A stretch of DNA of 5,460 bases from Candidatus Dadabacteria bacterium. GTDB lineage: Bacteria; Desulfobacterota_D; UBA1144; Nemesobacterales; UBA2774. Positions 5,326 through 5,460 of the stretch are shown here, piece by piece. The first letter of the stretch is position 1. Every line of letters begins with the position of its first letter. Where the stretch lies: contig DAOVUC010000129.1 in assembly GCA_030632765.1 (NCBI GenBank), positions 1-5,460 on the forward strand, given 5' to 3'. Both the position numbers and the translations under genes were made by a program. Below the pieces are notes generated by a model that did not search any database, was not told the DNA's origin, and saw only the letters and a program-made list of their open reading frames with translations.

Positions 5326-5460
5326 ATGGAAGTGGAATCAACACATAACACAACTTCAAAAAATAAGGATGATGAGCAAAGAAGATTTATATTACAGGTA
5401 GTTCAACCTGGTCTAGCTGGACTGATGGATGGTACTGTCTCATCATTAGCTCCTCTATTT
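5326..5460 (+). CDS. VIT1/CCC1-family iron/manganese transporter, 3' end cut off by the window
   Basis: The first 45 codons are present and the frame runs off the window. After a hydrophilic, charged N-terminus (residues 1-20) comes VVQPGLAGLMDGTVSSLAPLF (residues 25-45). This closely matches the first transmembrane helix of VIT1/CCC1-type proteins, including the C-terminal membrane domain of the MbfA iron exporter, which has the same V-Q-P-G-L-A-G-L-M-D-G-x-V-S pattern. The family moves Fe2+ or Mn2+ across membranes; the aspartate in D-G-x-x-S is part of the transport path in known members. No ferritin-like domain precedes it here, so it would be a stand-alone membrane domain. An alternative in-frame ATG lies at 5305, but neither start has a strong Shine-Dalgarno. 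The gene is divergent from the exported-protein run. Direction of transport cannot be told from this fragment. Confidence 0.78.
   Translation, partial: MEVESTHNTTSKNKDDEQRRFILQVVQPGLAGLMDGTVSSLAPLF

Overview
The window comes from a fairly AT-rich bacterial genome, almost certainly Gram-negative. Two genes encode lipoproteins with clear lipoboxes, three more carry Sec signal peptides, and most starts have strong AGGAGG-type ribosome binding sites. An uncultured deltaproteobacterium-like or neighbouring lineage would fit, but nothing here fixes the taxon. No rRNA, tRNA, CRISPR array or insertion sequence is visible.

Layout. The left part (1-2355, plus strand) holds the 3' portion of a RecB/Cas4-like PD-(D/E)XK nuclease and a complete YihY/BrkB-family inner-membrane protein with a C-terminal winged-helix-like extension. 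The middle and right part (2378-5198, minus strand) is a run of five recognisable genes read toward the left. All five encode exported proteins. In order of transcription they are a 223-aa secreted protein of unknown function, a glycine-zipper lipoprotein (TTG start), a small 79-aa lipoprotein with a CX10C pair, a 112-aa secreted four-cysteine protein, and a secreted cyanovirin-N homology (CVNH) lectin-like protein made of four tandem units. A possible 50-codon reading frame or gene remnant lies between the two lipoprotein genes. At the right edge (5326-5460, plus strand), divergent from the minus-strand run, is the start of a VIT1/CCC1-type iron/manganese transporter.

Most notable point. The CVNH gene is broken in its first repeat unit. 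Lining up the four units shows that the break is best explained by loss of 11 bp, not by a single-base error: adding 11 bp restores both the frame and the 180-nt length of the unit. Each unit also carries a second cysteine pair that cyanovirin-N lacks. The exported-protein run may be a locus for envelope or surface functions, but no common pathway is shown by the sequence. The left-hand nuclease and BrkB genes are not obviously linked to it.
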